Position numbers and translations under genes: made by a program | Assembly: GCF_009857915.1 (NCBI RefSeq) | Contig: NZ_WWCM01000003.1 | Coordinates: 186,001 to 250,000 of the forward strand | Direction: 5' to 3' | DNA length: 64,000 bases | From: Duganella qianjiadongensis | GTDB lineage: Bacteria; Pseudomonadota; Gammaproteobacteria; Burkholderiales; Burkholderiaceae_D | Notes under the pieces: model-generated | The model's input: the letters and a program-made list of their open reading frames with translations, nothing else | Databases searched by the model: none | Told to the model about the DNA's origin: nothing | Part shown: in pieces, positions 63,843 to 64,000 of the stretch | Position numbering within the stretch: the stretch's first letter is position 1 | Layout of the letters: each line of letters begins with the position of its first letter

Positions 63843-64000
63843 CTAGCGCGATTTGACGAACGGCGTGCCCAGAGCTTTAGGCGCGACCGATTTGGCCATC
63901 AGGCCGGCCAGCACGATGACGGTGACGACGTAAGGAATCATCTGGATCAGCGAGCCGGGTATGCGGCCGATGACGGGCAATTCCACGCCTTCGATCTGGA
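63843..64000 (-). CDS. ABC transporter permease, C-terminal end only (nucleoside-permease-like)
   Basis: The minus-strand frame entering from the right edge gives 52 residues ending LGTPFVKSR before the stop at 63843-63845. The pattern IPGSLIQMIPYVVTVIVLAG, then A-P-K-A-L-G-T-P-F, is the C-terminal end of permeases of the BPD_transp_2 family that work with BmpA/BMP-type nucleoside-binding proteins. Such transporters import purine nucleosides, which would fit the purine cluster. Only the last helix is visible, so the family call is moderate and the substrate an inference. Confidence 0.65.
   Translation of the reverse strand, partial: QIEGVELPVIGRIPGSLIQMIPYVVTVIVLAGLMAKSVAPKALGTPFVKSR

Noticed and set aside
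1..64000. CRISPR arrays, insertion sequences, prophage and tRNA genes
   Set aside because: Looked for and not seen: no regularly spaced repeats, no transposase or integrase frames and no tRNA-like cloverleaf that I could recognise.

Overview
The window is a contiguous chromosomal segment of a GC-rich Gram-negative bacterium. The gene order (rnpB close to mraZ, a complete dcw cluster through ftsZ, lpxC, a DciA-type gene, secA, argJ, a Nudix gene, yacG, zapD, coaE, pilD, pilC, pilB) and the protein sequences point to a betaproteobacterium of the Burkholderiales, most likely family Oxalobacteraceae (Massilia, Janthinobacterium or Duganella type). That assignment is inference from synteny and sequence style, not from a search.

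Layout. 1-3349: RNase P RNA, glycerol kinase, an orphan AT-richer gene of unknown function, and the mra promoter with an array of MraZ-type repeats. 3350-20541: a tightly coupled division and cell-wall operon (mraZ, rsmH, ftsL, ftsI, murE, murF, mraY, murD, ftsW, murG, murC, ddlB, ftsQ, ftsA, ftsZ), in which most neighbours overlap by 1-4 bases, closed by a terminator. 20657-28080: peroxiredoxin, a DMT transporter, an acetyltransferase, a small zinc-ribbon membrane protein, lpxC (apparently leaderless), a DciA-type gene and secA. 28174-33706: an AI-2E-type permease with a long C-terminal extension, facing a porin / small PstS-like protein / PAS histidine kinase gene set. 34040-42826: argJ, an ATPase and a Nudix gene, then yacG, zapD, coaE and the type IV pilus genes pilD, pilC, pilB. 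A Phd/RelE-type toxin-antitoxin pair sits between pilD and pilC on the opposite strand. 43000-45947: a CNNM/CorC-type membrane protein and a TPR-methyltransferase fusion.

45978-64000 is largely a purine and nucleic-acid use region: hydroxyisourate hydrolase, PuuE-type allantoinase, xanthine dehydrogenase XdhABC, guanine deaminase, an exported adenosine deaminase, a TonB-dependent receptor, a lipoprotein 5'-nucleotidase, a phospholipase D-superfamily protein and an S1/P1-type nuclease. At the right edge is the C-terminal end of a permease resembling nucleoside ABC permeases. Together they can be read as a route from extracellular nucleic acid to nucleotide, nucleoside, free base, xanthine, urate and allantoin. 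Urate oxidase, OHCU decarboxylase, a nucleosidase and a dedicated regulator are not in the window. A near-perfect dyad in the uraH-puuE divergent promoter region is the best candidate operator.

Most of the window is conserved housekeeping DNA. The least explained items are the orphan at 2160-2822, the porin/PstS-like/kinase set, the toxin-antitoxin insertion in the pil locus and the nucleic-acid scavenging cluster.
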